DNA of 64,000 nt from Stappia sp. BW2 (GCF_008107695.1 NZ_VIRG01000093.1:1-64000), one strand, 5' to 3'. Counted from the first letter of the stretch, positions 47,510-57,229 are shown. A program made the numbers and translations. Notes: a model not told the origin generated them from the sequence alone.

Positions 47510-48834
47510 TGAAGATGATTGAGACGCCGCCGAGCGGAGGTCGCAACGATCACGATGCGCTTCTTGGCAAGACCGTGCGGTCCCATCTCCTGTTTGCTTT
47601 CCTTGCCATCGTCGTTCTGGTTGGTGGCATCGGGATCTGGGCAGGCCTCGCCGAAATCTCGGGGGCGGTCGTCTCCAGCGGTACGGTCGTAGTCGAAAGC
47701 AGCGTCAAGGACGTTCAGCACCGCGAAGGCGGGATCGTCAAGGAGATCAAGGTCAAGGATGGAGACGAGGTCCTTGCGGGCGATCTCCTGATACGCCTGG
47801 ACGATACGGTGACCCGGGCAAACCTTGCGGTTGTCACGAAACAGCTCAGGGATCTCTCCGCACAACAGTATCGCCTTGAGGCGGAGCGCGACGACCGCGA
47901 CGAGATTGCCTGGCCGGACAATCGCAAGACCAAGCCCGGTGATATAGAGCGCGGCCAGCAGATGCTTCTGGACGCGCGGCGAAAATCCATTGCCGGCCGA
48001 AAGGATCAGCTTGTCGAGCAGGTCCGCCAGTTCAACAAACAGATTGAAGGCCTCCAAGCGCAAGTCGAGGCGAAGAGATCCGAGATCGAGCTGATCAATG
48101 AGGAATTGTCTGATCTGTCAGGCCTTCTGGGGAAGAACCTGGTTTCCAAGAGCCGGGTGACGGCTCTGAAACGGGAGCATGCCCGCCTGCAAGGCGAATT
48201 TGGCGGCCTCGTTGCGGAAATTGCGCGCACGAAGGAAGCAATCAGCGAGCGGCATATCCAGATCCTTCAGATCGAAGAATCCTACCGGGCTGAGGTTCTC
48301 GAGCAGCTTCAGGAGGTTCGCTCGCGCATTGCGCAACTTGAAGAACAGAAGATCGCGGCTGAAGACGAGTTGACCAGGGTCGAGATCCGGGCCCCGAGAA
48401 CCGGGTATGTGCACCAACTTGCCGTTCACACCATTGGAGGGGTCGTCGCCCCCGGCGAAACGGTTCTGCAGCTTGTTCCTCGTGAGGACCAGTTGATCAT
48501 CGAAGCCCAGGTGCGGCCGGTGGATATCGATCAGTTGTCATCGGGCCAGGCTGCGCGTGTCCGCTTCCCAAGCTTCGATCAGAGAACCACGCCCGAACTC
48601 CGCGCAACGCTTCTGACGGTATCAGCAGACCTCAAGCAGGACGAGCGCACGGGCATGGCGTTCTATGTCGCGCGCCTCGGTATCTTGGACGAAGAGCTTT
48701 CCAAGCTTGAAGGCAAGGTGTTGCTCCCCGGCATGCCTGCCGAGGCTTTTCTGGAAACGGGAGACCGAACTGTTCTGAGCTATCTGGTGAAACCGGTCGC
48801 CGATCAAATCGCACATGCGATGCGGGAACGTTAG
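47509..48834 (+). CDS. Type I secretion membrane-fusion protein (HlyD/PrtE-like)
   Basis: A 441-residue HlyD-family adaptor. One N-terminal membrane helix (LLFAFLAIVVLVGGIGIWAG) is followed by a biotinyl-lipoyl domain (REGGIVKEIKVKDGDEV), a long coiled coil (about residues 150-290) and a C-terminal beta-barrel domain that begins with IRAPRTGYVHQLAVHT. Its ATG overlaps the transporter stop, so translation is coupled. It connects the ABC exporter to an outer-membrane channel, which is encoded elsewhere. Confidence 0.92.
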   Translation: MKMIETPPSGGRNDHDALLGKTVRSHLLFAFLAIVVLVGGIGIWAGLAEISGAVVSSGTVVVESSVKDVQHREGGIVKEIKVKDGDEVLAGDLLIRLDDTVTRANLAVVTKQLRDLSAQQYRLEAERDDRDEIAWPDNRKTKPGDIERGQQMLLDARRKSIAGRKDQLVEQVRQFNKQIEGLQAQVEAKRSEIELINEELSDLSGLLGKNLVSKSRVTALKREHARLQGEFGGLVAEIARTKEAISERHIQILQIEESYRAEVLEQLQEVRSRIAQLEEQKIAAEDELTRVEIRAPRTGYVHQLAVHTIGGVVAPGETVLQLVPREDQLIIEAQVRPVDIDQLSSGQAARVRFPSFDQRTTPELRATLLTVSADLKQDERTGMAFYVARLGILDEELSKLEGKVLLPGMPAEAFLETGDRTVLSYLVKPVADQIAHAMRER

Positions 48835-49097
48835 GGGTGGACGAACGTTACGCAATAACCTCGTTTTAATTTTGCACCAAAACCGCCACTGGTTGATGAG
48901 GAAATTTTCCGACCATCTTGACTGGTATTGCCTAGGTGCTTGCGGCTTCTAGCTGGGCACACGGTTGTGCCAGGGAGATACCGTCGGCAATCCCACGCCT
49001 TTCGGTCAACCGGTTTGGCGGGTAGTTTGCGGCCTGAAAAATATAGGGGCGGACCTGTCGGTGTCCGACGAAACGAAAAGATAGTCGGAACATATCG
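48835..49097. other. Intergenic region after the T1SS operon
   Basis: A 263-base gap contains a TTTTGCACC word at 48870-48878 but no gene. No intrinsic terminator is evident. Confidence 0.35.
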
Positions 49098-49802
49098 ATG
49101 CCGCAGAAATCCGAATCCCGTGGGCGGGGCGCAGAAGAGAATCCTAAGATCACGCGCCTTTCGATACCGCAAGGGTTTGTATCGTTGATCCTCAACGCCG
49201 TTGCCGGGTGGATCGATGCGGTCGGATATCTCGCCATGCTGGCCTCGATCCAGATGTTTCCCTCTTTCATGAGCGGCAACCTGACCAAAATCGTGACTGG
49301 TGTCGTGAATGGCAACGGTGCGACATCTTTGAAAATTGCCGCTGGGGTTCTCGCGTTCTTCGTGGGAGGCGTTGTTGGTCGCCTGGTCAACGCGGGCGAA
49401 GCGCGGCGCGATCCGGTGTCGCTGGCGCTGGTCGCGGGGGTGCTCGGTGCCTCGGCGGTCAATCTGGTCATGGGCGGCGACGCCTATCTGACACTGCTGG
49501 CTCTGGCGGCTGCGATGGGCATGATCAACCATGCTTTCAGCGGGCACATGGATTTCCATGTCCGGACGTATCTGAGCGGGATGCTGGTGACACTGGCAGG
49601 AAAGGTGGCGGATGCGATCGCAGGGCGCGGGAACTGGCGCGAGGCGGTGGGCCCGGTGGTGACATTGCTCAGCGTCCTGATCGGGGCCTTAGCCGGGGCG
49701 TTGACGGTCATTCATGCGCCGCTTGTCGTCTCCATCTCGTTGCCGGCCGCCGTCATCGCGGCCCTCGTTATCGCTTTGCTGACCGGGCTGGTCGGACCGT
49801 AG
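49098..49802 (+). CDS. DUF1275 (YoaK-like) membrane protein
   Basis: A 234-residue polytopic protein with about six membrane segments. The family hallmark is visible: a Gly/Ala-rich helix then WIDAVGYL, and FMSGNLTKI in the second segment (family S-F-M-S-G-N-T). Function of the family is not established. It is followed 15 bases later by the FUSC-like gene, so they probably form an operon. Confidence 0.85.
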   Translation: MPQKSESRGRGAEENPKITRLSIPQGFVSLILNAVAGWIDAVGYLAMLASIQMFPSFMSGNLTKIVTGVVNGNGATSLKIAAGVLAFFVGGVVGRLVNAGEARRDPVSLALVAGVLGASAVNLVMGGDAYLTLLALAAAMGMINHAFSGHMDFHVRTYLSGMLVTLAGKVADAIAGRGNWREAVGPVVTLLSVLIGALAGALTVIHAPLVVSISLPAAVIAALVIALLTGLVGP

Positions 49803-49817
49803 GAAGGAGGCATTTGA

Positions 49818-50849
49818 ATGGCCAGCGAAAAAACGTCCTGGAGCCTTCCATCGCTGGGAGAGTGGCTGTGGGACTTTATCTTCGAGGGATCGCCGGTGCC
49901 GCTTCGGCTGGCATTAGGTACGACCTTCGCGACCTTTGTACCGGCTGTCATCGTCTTCTTTATTGTCCCGCATATGACACCAGTCCCGTTTCTGGGTGCA
50001 CTTGCGATGATCAATGGAATCCGGGGATCGGGCTATCGGGTGGCGACCTTTTCCATTCTGGTGGGGGCATGCGCCATCTATCTGGTGCTGCTCTTCGGGG
50101 CATGGGCACCTTTGATCGCCGCCGCCCTGGCAATGATTTCAGGCTTGTTCGGCAGTTTCGGCCACGCGCGTCCGATGATCGTGGTCTGCATCACCTGGTC
50201 AGTATTCACCGGACAGATCATCCCGGAGAACGATCCGGAGCTTGTTGTGGGGCTCTATATGAGCGGTGCGCTTGCCTCGTTTCTGGTGGCGCGGCTGACG
50301 TCTGCCTCAAATAGCTTTCCGGCCGAGGATGAACGCTCACGTACCCATGCTCTGGTCCTCGGCGTCCTGTTTGCCAGCGGTTTCGCATTTGCCACCTGGT
50401 TCGGGCGGCAGTATTTCGATCAGCTCGGCAATCACGGCTATTTCTTTCCCCTGGCCTTCGCCTTCCTGTGCCTCCCGCCACATTCGCTTTTCTTTGGCAA
50501 CGCGATCAAGAGGTGCCTGGGTACGGGCCTGGGCTGGCTCGTTTCCATCGGTTTGAACGATCTGTCGCTTCCCATATGGGGCAGCGTCGTCATCGGCGTC
50601 TCCTGTTTTTTCCTGTTCCAGTGGCTGCTCTCGTGGTCCAAGCTGATCGCGATCATGTTCGTCACCACCGCGATTATCGTCCTGATTGGCATTTTCGCCC
50701 CGGACAAACCCATTGCGGAGGAGCGCATGGACGCCGTTCTTGCGGCGGCGGCCATGGCGACCGTCCTGGCGTTTATCGCGATGGGGGTGCTGAAGGTCGT
50801 CTCGCCAAAGGCTCTGCGGGAACTTATCGGAGCCTCATCGAACTCCTGA
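49818..50849 (+). CDS. FUSC/aromatic-acid exporter-like membrane protein
   Basis: A 343-residue integral membrane protein with about ten hydrophobic segments arranged as two similar halves, like FUSC or DUF2955 proteins. A perfect AGGAAGGAGG site precedes the ATG. FUSC proteins are suspected efflux components, some for aromatic acids. No soluble domain or known partner (an HlyD-type adaptor) is adjacent. Substrate unknown. Confidence 0.7.
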   Translation: MASEKTSWSLPSLGEWLWDFIFEGSPVPLRLALGTTFATFVPAVIVFFIVPHMTPVPFLGALAMINGIRGSGYRVATFSILVGACAIYLVLLFGAWAPLIAAALAMISGLFGSFGHARPMIVVCITWSVFTGQIIPENDPELVVGLYMSGALASFLVARLTSASNSFPAEDERSRTHALVLGVLFASGFAFATWFGRQYFDQLGNHGYFFPLAFAFLCLPPHSLFFGNAIKRCLGTGLGWLVSIGLNDLSLPIWGSVVIGVSCFFLFQWLLSWSKLIAIMFVTTAIIVLIGIFAPDKPIAEERMDAVLAAAAMATVLAFIAMGVLKVVSPKALRELIGASSNS

Positions 50850-50889
50850 CGGAGTCGACGACGGGCCGGTTCTCAAGCGCAAGACCGGA

Positions 50890-50963
50890 AAGGGCCGCGT
50901 GGTGGCGGGGCAGGGGCCTTGCCCACGCGGTCGGCCCTTCGGCGGTCTTTTTCGATCCGCCGA
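50890..50963. terminator. Inverted repeats between the FUSC and malic enzyme genes
   Basis: A GC-rich inverted repeat (GGGCCGCGTGG against CCACGCGGTCGGCCC, imperfect) lies at 50890-50937 and a second, TTCGGCGG / CCGCCGAA, at 50937-50963 with T's in its loop. They sit between convergent genes and probably terminate both. Confidence 0.5.
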
Positions 50964-51020
50964 AGGAAAGATGGACCACGATCAACGGGAAAGTTGATCG
51001 CTGCGCACCGTCTTTTGGTT

Positions 51021-52667
51021 TCAGTCCTTGTTGCTTTGGTAGACTGGTTCGAAGACGTGGCTCTGGATCAGCGCGCCCACGTCATCGGGCTCTTCGACAC
51101 CTGCCAGACCGCGGTCGAAGATGTTCCGCGCAACGGCAACGGCGATCCGAAGCTCGGTGGCCAGCATGTCTTTTTGCGGCGGGAACAGCATGCCCTTGTC
51201 GCGGGCCGAGTCCGAGACCTGCCCTGCGCACCCCCGGGCAGCTGCGATAAACATCTCGCTGTCGATCTTCGTCGCCTTGGTCGCGTAGGCTGCAAGACCG
51301 AGGGCGGGGAAGATGTAGAAGTTGTTCGCCTGTCCGGGGTGGAATTCCTGTCCGTTCACCTCGACATCGGGGAACTGCACCCCACAGGCCACCAGGGCCT
51401 TGCCGTCGGTCCAGGTATAAGCGTCCTTGGGCGTGCATTCCGCGTTCTCGGTGGGATTGGACAGCGGAAAGATAATTGGCCGGTCGCAGTGCTTGGCCAT
51501 TTCCCCGACCACACCCTCGGTGAAGAGGCCGCCGACGGTGCTGACCCCGATCAGGATCGTCGGTTTGACCGCCTTGACCGCGGCCTCGAGGTCCTTCGTG
51601 TCCTTGAGATCCTTGGCGAAAGGTTGCTGATAGGTATTGAGGTCGTCACGCGTGCTGGTCAGCAGGCCGTTCACATCGAAGAGCGTGATGGCCTCCTGCG
51701 CCTCGGACTCGCTCAGGCCTTCGCCCTGCATCGCCTCTGCGATCATCTCGGAAATCCCAATCCCGGCGGACCCGGCCCCGGCGAAAAGGATGCGCTGATC
51801 CTTCAGCGCCTCGCCCTTGATCTGCAGCGCCGTCGTCAGGCCCGAGATCGTCACGCTGGCAGTGCCTTGGATGTCGTCGTTGAAGATCAGGTAGTCGTCC
51901 TTGTAGCGGTGGAACAGGCGCAGAGCGTCGGTGCCTTTCCAATCCTCGAAATGGATGCAGATGCCTGGGAAGACCTCGTTCGCCGCCTGCATGAATTCGT
52001 CCATTAAGGCGTCGATCTCATCGCTGCTCGCAACGTCCTCGTGCAGGCCGGGATAGAGCGGGTTGTCGCGCAGATCCCGATTGGTCGTGCCGATGTCCAT
52101 GTGGATCGGCAAGAGGGCATTGGGGGGCACGCCCGCGCAGGCGGTGTAGAGTTGCAGCTTGCCGATGGGGATTGGCGCGCCGTTGGCGCCGATGTCGCCG
52201 AGACCCAGGATGCGCCCGCCCGAGGTGATGCAGATGAAGCGGATATCGCGCGTCGGCCAGTTGGACAGAACCTCCTTGAGCCGGCCCTTCATGTGCTTCG
52301 TCAGATACATTCCGCGTGGCCGGCGAAAGATCTGCCCGTAGTCAAGGCAGGCCTGAGCGATGGTCGGGTCGTAGACGATGGGAACGAACCGCGCCGGGTC
52401 CTGCATGAGCACCGCGTAGAACAGCGTCTCGTTCCGGTCGCACAGACCCATCAGGTAGATATAGCGTTCGAGGTCCGTCCCCTTGGCTTCGAGATGGGTG
52501 TGGACCCGCGAAATCTGGGTCTCAAGCGTATCCACATGCGCGGGCAGCAGCCCGGTTAGACCCAGCTCCTCACGCTCCTCCTCCGTAAAGGCGGTGCCCT
52601 TGTTGAAGCTCGGGTCGTTGAGCAACGTCGTGGTCGAGGGCGACTTGGCTGTGGTCTTGGGGCGCAT
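51021..52667 (-). CDS. maeA: NAD-dependent malic enzyme
   Basis: Malic enzyme oxidatively decarboxylates malate to pyruvate. The 548-residue protein resembles the E. coli MaeA type. The N-terminal part has NETLFYAVLMQDP and the PTIAQACLDYGQI block, the catalytic-Asp region is FNDDIQGTASVT, the NAD-binding motif is G-A-G-S-A-G-I-G, and the signature FPLSNPTENAE is present. AAAAGGA precedes the ATG. It is followed by an MFS transporter gene on the same strand (upstream), with 43 bases between, then poxB, so uptake of an organic acid and pyruvate turnover may be linked. Confidence 0.94.
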   Translation of the reverse strand: MRPKTTAKSPSTTTLLNDPSFNKGTAFTEEEREELGLTGLLPAHVDTLETQISRVHTHLEAKGTDLERYIYLMGLCDRNETLFYAVLMQDPARFVPIVYDPTIAQACLDYGQIFRRPRGMYLTKHMKGRLKEVLSNWPTRDIRFICITSGGRILGLGDIGANGAPIPIGKLQLYTACAGVPPNALLPIHMDIGTTNRDLRDNPLYPGLHEDVASSDEIDALMDEFMQAANEVFPGICIHFEDWKGTDALRLFHRYKDDYLIFNDDIQGTASVTISGLTTALQIKGEALKDQRILFAGAGSAGIGISEMIAEAMQGEGLSESEAQEAITLFDVNGLLTSTRDDLNTYQQPFAKDLKDTKDLEAAVKAVKPTILIGVSTVGGLFTEGVVGEMAKHCDRPIIFPLSNPTENAECTPKDAYTWTDGKALVACGVQFPDVEVNGQEFHPGQANNFYIFPALGLAAYATKATKIDSEMFIAAARGCAGQVSDSARDKGMLFPPQKDMLATELRIAVAVARNIFDRGLAGVEEPDDVGALIQSHVFEPVYQSNKD

Positions 52668-52710
52668 GTGGTTGTCCTTTTCTGCAGACCGGTTGGCAGG
52701 GTGGCGTCGG

Positions 52711-54057
52711 TTAACGCCGCTCCGGATAGGGATGGTCGATCGCGTCGCGGTCGGGACGGTGAAAGAGGAACGTCAAAATCACCGAAGAAGCTCCCAGCCC
52801 GGCGAGGATGAAGAACGCCCGCTCAAAACCGCCGCTGCTGCCGACCACCCAGCCGGTGATGGCAGGCGCGGCAAAGCCCGAAACAGCAAAGAAAAAGTCC
52901 ATTATCCCCAGCGCTGTGGCCGACCGGTCCGGGGCCACGTCAACGTTGACGGCGTAGTAGACCGCGTTCGCCCCCATGGAGGCCGCAACCGCCACGCTGA
53001 TCAGTGCCAGAGCGACCCAGAGTGTCGAGGTGAAGGCGACGGGCAGGATGACGACGGCGGCGATCAGCTGCGTGATGATGATCTGCCAGCTGCGCGAGAT
53101 CCGAAGGCTGTGGGTTTTCTCCAGCAAGCGGTCGGACAGATTGCCAAGCAACAGCAGCACCAGGCCGGCGACTGCCCAGGGCACGAAGGAGAACCAGCCC
53201 ACATTGGCAACCGATACCGAAAACTTCTGTTCCAGATATCCCGGCAGCCATGTCATGAAGAAGAACAGGAAATAGCCGAAGACGAAGAACGCCCAGTAGT
53301 TGGAAAGAAGCGTTCCGTTCGTGAACAGCCGTTTCCAGCTTGTTTCGGTCGCGTTGTCGGATTGGGCAGGAACGACATTTCCGCTGCCACGGTCTTTGTC
53401 GGTGTCGTCGACGGCCTTGTGCTGGATATGGGCCAATTCGGATTTGTTCACTTGAGCCGATTCTTCCGGCCGGTTTCGGAACAACCAGAACCACAGCGGA
53501 AACCAAACAAGGCTTGCGACGGCGAGGATCCAGTACAGCGAGCGCCAGTCGGTAAAGGACAGGATGCCGCTGACGACAGGGCCGCCGATGGCCAACGAGA
53601 GAGGCACGGCTGCCAGTGAAAAGCCTAACGCCCGAGCGCGTTCACGCGGTGACAGCCAGTTGGCGACGGCACCGGTCAGGCCCGGAAACATCGGCCCTTC
53701 CGCAAGACCCAGCAGCGCGCGCAGGGCCAGGAGAAGGAAGAAGCTGGAGGCGACGGCGGTCAGCGCGCTTGAGACCGCCCAGAGGATGACTGCGGCAGTC
53801 AGGATGATGCGCGGACCGAAACGGTCGGTCAGGATACCACCGATGAAGGTGGTGAACATGTAGCCAACCCCGAAAGCCCCGAGGATGAGCCCCTTCTGGG
53901 TGTCCGACAGGCTCAGTTCCTTTGAGATCGGGTCGATGGCGTAGGAGATCGCCGAGCGGTCGATGTAGTTGATCACGACGATGGCGAAGAGAAGCGCGAC
54001 GACGAGCCAGCGATAGTGGGTCATGGCTCCGTCAGAGCGGGAGGTTGGGGCTGCCAT
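52711..54057 (-). CDS. MFS transporter, anion:cation symporter family
   Basis: A 448-residue 12-helix permease of the ACS type (hexuronate/galactonate/phthalate transporters). Motif A-like loop D-R-F-G-P-R lies after helix 2, and NYIDRSAISYAID in helix 1 is characteristic of the family. ATG at 54057 is preferred with GGAG 9 bases upstream. It is 43 bases ahead of the malic enzyme gene on the same strand and probably co-transcribed. Substrate is probably an organic acid or uronate; an alginate-derived uronate is possible but unproven. Confidence 0.85.
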   Translation of the reverse strand: MAAPTSRSDGAMTHYRWLVVALLFAIVVINYIDRSAISYAIDPISKELSLSDTQKGLILGAFGVGYMFTTFIGGILTDRFGPRIILTAAVILWAVSSALTAVASSFFLLLALRALLGLAEGPMFPGLTGAVANWLSPRERARALGFSLAAVPLSLAIGGPVVSGILSFTDWRSLYWILAVASLVWFPLWFWLFRNRPEESAQVNKSELAHIQHKAVDDTDKDRGSGNVVPAQSDNATETSWKRLFTNGTLLSNYWAFFVFGYFLFFFMTWLPGYLEQKFSVSVANVGWFSFVPWAVAGLVLLLLGNLSDRLLEKTHSLRISRSWQIIITQLIAAVVILPVAFTSTLWVALALISVAVAASMGANAVYYAVNVDVAPDRSATALGIMDFFFAVSGFAAPAITGWVVGSSGGFERAFFILAGLGASSVILTFLFHRPDRDAIDHPYPERR

Positions 54058-54230
54058 TCGGATCACTCCCGTCTTGGCGTTGCAGTATGCGCAGCGCTGA
54101 CCGCCCACCACCGGCAGGACCAGCCCCGCTGCGCACTCGTTTCATTTCCGGCTATATTTGATCGTGTTTCTTTCCTCTGCCGGTTCCCAAGATCAAATAA
54201 ATGTAAGAATTCGGCCGGTTGGTTGGGGGC
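54058..54230. other. Intergenic region between poxB-like and MFS genes
   Basis: A 173-base gap with no gene; it carries the promoter of the MFS-malic enzyme pair. Confidence 0.35.
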
Positions 54231-55949
54231 TCATCTGAAGAGGTTGCTGGTGGCCAGTTTCACGATCTCGTCACCGCGTCCGTTCAGGATCGCGCGCATG
54301 CCATAGAGGCTGAAGCCGATGGCCTCGTCGGCCTTGATGGTCGGCGGCATGGCCAGTTCTTGCCGGTTCGACACCACGTCGATCAGCGCAGGGCCATCGT
54401 GGGCGAAAGCGTCCTGCAGCGCGCCCTTGAGATCGTCGGCCTCCTCGACACGAATACCCTTCAGGCCGATGGCCTCAGCGACCTTTGCGAAATCGGGGTT
54501 CTGCAGGGCGACATTCTCGGGCAGGTAGCCGCCGGTTTTCTGCTCCAGCTCCACGAAGCCGAGCGTTCCGTTGTTCAGAACCACGATCTTGACAGGCAGC
54601 TTCAGTTGTACGGCTGTCAGCAATTCGCCGAACAGCATGGCCACCCCTCCGTCACCCGACATGGACACGACCTGCCGGTCAGGAAACGCCGCCTGGGCCC
54701 CCAGCGCCTGCGGCATCGCGTTCGCCATGGAACCATGGTTGAACGAGCCGATCAGTCGTCGCTTGCCGTTGGTCTTGAGATAGCGCGCGGCCCAGATCGC
54801 GGGCGTGCCGACATCGACGGTAAAGACCGCATCCTCCGAGGCCACCTCGTTGACGATCGAATAGATGTGCTGCGGGTGCAGAGGTTTGCCCGGCTTGCTG
54901 GGGATCGCCAAAGCGTCGAGGTCTTCACGCGCCTTGGCATAGTGCTTGAGCGCCTTGTCGAGGAACTCTCGCGGTCGGCCTCCGTCGATCTTCGGCGTGA
55001 TCATGCGCGCAAATTCCACAACGTCGGCTTCGATCCCCATTGTCAGGGCCACACGCTTGCCGAGCGCGCCGGGCTCACGGTCGACCTGGATGACCTTGGC
55101 ACCCTCGGGATAGAAATTCCGATAGGGAAAGTCGGTGCCGAGCATCAGCAGCGTGTCGCATTCCTTCAGCGCGTGATACCCCGACGAAAATCCGATCAAT
55201 CCGGTCATGCCCACATCGAAAGGGTTGTCCCATTCCATGAATTCCTTGCCGCGGAAGGCGTGCACGATCGGCGCTTTCAGTGCGTCGGCCAGCGCCACGA
55301 CCTCGTCACGCGCGCCAACGGTACCGGCCCCGGCCAGGATCGTGACGTCGCGCGAGCCGTTCAAAAGCTCCGCTGCGGCCGCGATATCGCTATCGACCGG
55401 CACGCGGCGCACCGGTGAGGGCGGTACGAAGGCCGGGGTGTCACCGTCGAAGTCCAGCAGAGACACGTCGCCGGGGATCACGATCACCGAAACGGTGTTC
55501 CGGCCGATGGCCGTGCGCAAGGCCCTGTGCAGGACGCCCGGCATCTGCTTGGGCGTGGTGACCAGCTCGCAGAAGTCGCTGCATTCTTCGAACAGTTTCG
55601 TGGGATGGGTTTCCTGGAAGAAGCCCAGCCCGATCTCGGTGGAGGGGATATGCGACGCGATGGCGAGCACGGGGACCCGGTTGCGGTAGCAGTCGTAAAG
55701 CCCGTTGATCAGATGCAGGTTGCCCGGCCCGCAGCTTCCTGCGCAGACCGCGAGCTTGCCTGTAACCGCCGCCTCTGCACCGGTGGCAAATGCTCCGGCC
55801 TCTTCGTTGCGGACATGCATGAACTCGATCTCACCGTTCTCGCGCAGGGCGCCGTCAATGGCATTGAGGCTGTCACCCGTCACGCCCCAGATCCGCGTTA
55901 CCCCGGCGGAGGCGAGCGTTTCGACAAGAAGTTTGGCAAGAGTGGTCAT
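54231..55949 (-). CDS. poxB: Pyruvate oxidase/dehydrogenase (quinone) PoxB-like ThDP enzyme, copy 1
   Basis: Thiamine-diphosphate enzyme of the PoxB/acetolactate-synthase fold (572 aa). The catalytic Glu is in V-R-N-E-E-A-G, and the ThDP/Mg motif G-D-G-G...N-N is in SGDGGVAMLFGELL to LNNGTLGFVELE. PoxB decarboxylates pyruvate to acetate and passes electrons to the quinone pool at the membrane. AAAGGA precedes the ATG. Another paralogue with similar motifs lies at 61.6 kb. It follows in the same direction as MFS and malic enzyme genes, so pyruvate from malate could be consumed here. Confidence 0.85.
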   Translation of the reverse strand: MTTLAKLLVETLASAGVTRIWGVTGDSLNAIDGALRENGEIEFMHVRNEEAGAFATGAEAAVTGKLAVCAGSCGPGNLHLINGLYDCYRNRVPVLAIASHIPSTEIGLGFFQETHPTKLFEECSDFCELVTTPKQMPGVLHRALRTAIGRNTVSVIVIPGDVSLLDFDGDTPAFVPPSPVRRVPVDSDIAAAAELLNGSRDVTILAGAGTVGARDEVVALADALKAPIVHAFRGKEFMEWDNPFDVGMTGLIGFSSGYHALKECDTLLMLGTDFPYRNFYPEGAKVIQVDREPGALGKRVALTMGIEADVVEFARMITPKIDGGRPREFLDKALKHYAKAREDLDALAIPSKPGKPLHPQHIYSIVNEVASEDAVFTVDVGTPAIWAARYLKTNGKRRLIGSFNHGSMANAMPQALGAQAAFPDRQVVSMSGDGGVAMLFGELLTAVQLKLPVKIVVLNNGTLGFVELEQKTGGYLPENVALQNPDFAKVAEAIGLKGIRVEEADDLKGALQDAFAHDGPALIDVVSNRQELAMPPTIKADEAIGFSLYGMRAILNGRGDEIVKLATSNLFR

Positions 55950-56293
55950 CTGCAGGGTCCTTTCGGAAATGGATCAGAGGCGCCCTCGGGAAGGGGGAGC
56001 GCCTGTGCGGGACAAGGGGTCGGCTATGGCTTGGGCGGGTCGGGATCAAGGTTATGGAGAGTGTCGCAGAGTTCGTGGAGAGCTTGAATAGGGAGACGAC
56101 AATTCTGGTGTGAAAGCCAAAATCGTAACCCCTTTGTACGTTGGGTATTTCGCCAGTGAGACAATCAACCCGAAAGTGAAAAATTGGACATTCAGACCTG
56201 CAGCAGTGGAATGAAATTCTCTGGCGAGAAACTTTGCGACACGCCCGGCCCCGCCTTGTGGAAGGGCCATCCGACCGGTTTTGCAGGGGGCTC
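55950..56293. other. Intergenic region upstream of poxB copy 1
   Basis: A 344-base gap between the tautomerase gene and poxB, without ORF of coding quality. It should contain the poxB promoter. Confidence 0.35.
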
Positions 56294-56686
56294 TTATGGT
56301 AGGCGTCCGGTGACGTATTGTGCTTCGCCCTGGGCGAAGCTCCAGTCTTCCTCCCGATTGGTGAACACAGAAATCAGCAGGTCGTTGGGATTGAGGCCGC
56401 ATTCCTTTTCGAGGCGGTCAGCAAGAAGCTCATAGACCTTTATCTTCTCGACATGCGTTCGCGGGCTGGTGAAGAACTGGATCGATACCATCTGGTTTGA
56501 ACGCGTGAAGCCTAGTCCGGTATCAAGGAACACCATGCGTCCAGGCTTGTGCTCATGGACGATCTGATAGCGGTCTGAATCAGGTACGCCAAAGGCGTCA
56601 ACGACGCAGCTCTGAATGGTGTCTAGAAGGGTCTGAAGCTGCTCTTCCGAGCGGCCTTCGATCATGTCAATTCGCAGTAGAGGCAC
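56294..56686 (-). CDS. Tautomerase-family protein
   Basis: A 130-residue tautomerase-fold protein. After the initiator the sequence begins P-L-L-R-I-D, exposing the catalytic N-terminal proline, and the GRSEEQLQTLLDTIQSCV helix follows as in 4-oxalocrotonate tautomerase relatives. At twice the length of the classic monomer it is a fused two-domain form. The start is GTG at 56686. Substrate unknown. Confidence 0.8.
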   Translation of the reverse strand: MPLLRIDMIEGRSEEQLQTLLDTIQSCVVDAFGVPDSDRYQIVHEHKPGRMVFLDTGLGFTRSNQMVSIQFFTSPRTHVEKIKVYELLADRLEKECGLNPNDLLISVFTNREEDWSFAQGEAQYVTGRLP

Positions 56687-57229
56687 TTGGTGTTCTTTCT
56701 TGGAGAGATCTGTTTTTGCTTTTACACTGACCTATAACGCTCTGCCCACCGGACTGGTTCCCTGTCTCTCTTATTAAAGTGTGCTTTGTCTACCACCAAC
56801 TTCCTTTAGGATATCTGAAAGTGAAAGAAGCGAAGCCATTTCCAGTGGTTAGTGTCTGGTTTCCGGATCTGCAGAATATGCTTCGAACGCTCGAAACGAG
56901 GGCGCGAAGCTTCCTGGCAGGGTATTTTAAGACGTTCTGAATTGCCTTGAAGGTGGCTGAGTGGGTGTGTGGGTGCGTTGCAAAGGAGTCAAACGAGGAG
57001 CCAGCAACTTTCCACTAGGGGAAGTTTGCTCGGCCGGCGCCGCGATGAAAGCTGATATGGCGGCCCGCTGGAACCGCCTGAGCCAAAAAACGTTCCTTGC
57101 AAAAGATGGAAGTTCGACAGAGTTTTCAGATGCAATTTCGTCTTCATTTATAGTTTCGCACCCTTGGGTGTCACCGTCGAAGGAAAGTCAAACCATGACC
57201 GCTCACGGACAAAAACGGCGGGGGGCCGT
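56687..57229. other. Long intergenic region upstream of the antiporter gene
   Basis: A 543-base gap. A 90-codon plus-strand ORF (56961-57233) lacks any recognised motif and overlaps the antiporter start, so I do not call it. Promoters for the divergent genes must lie here. Confidence 0.35.
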
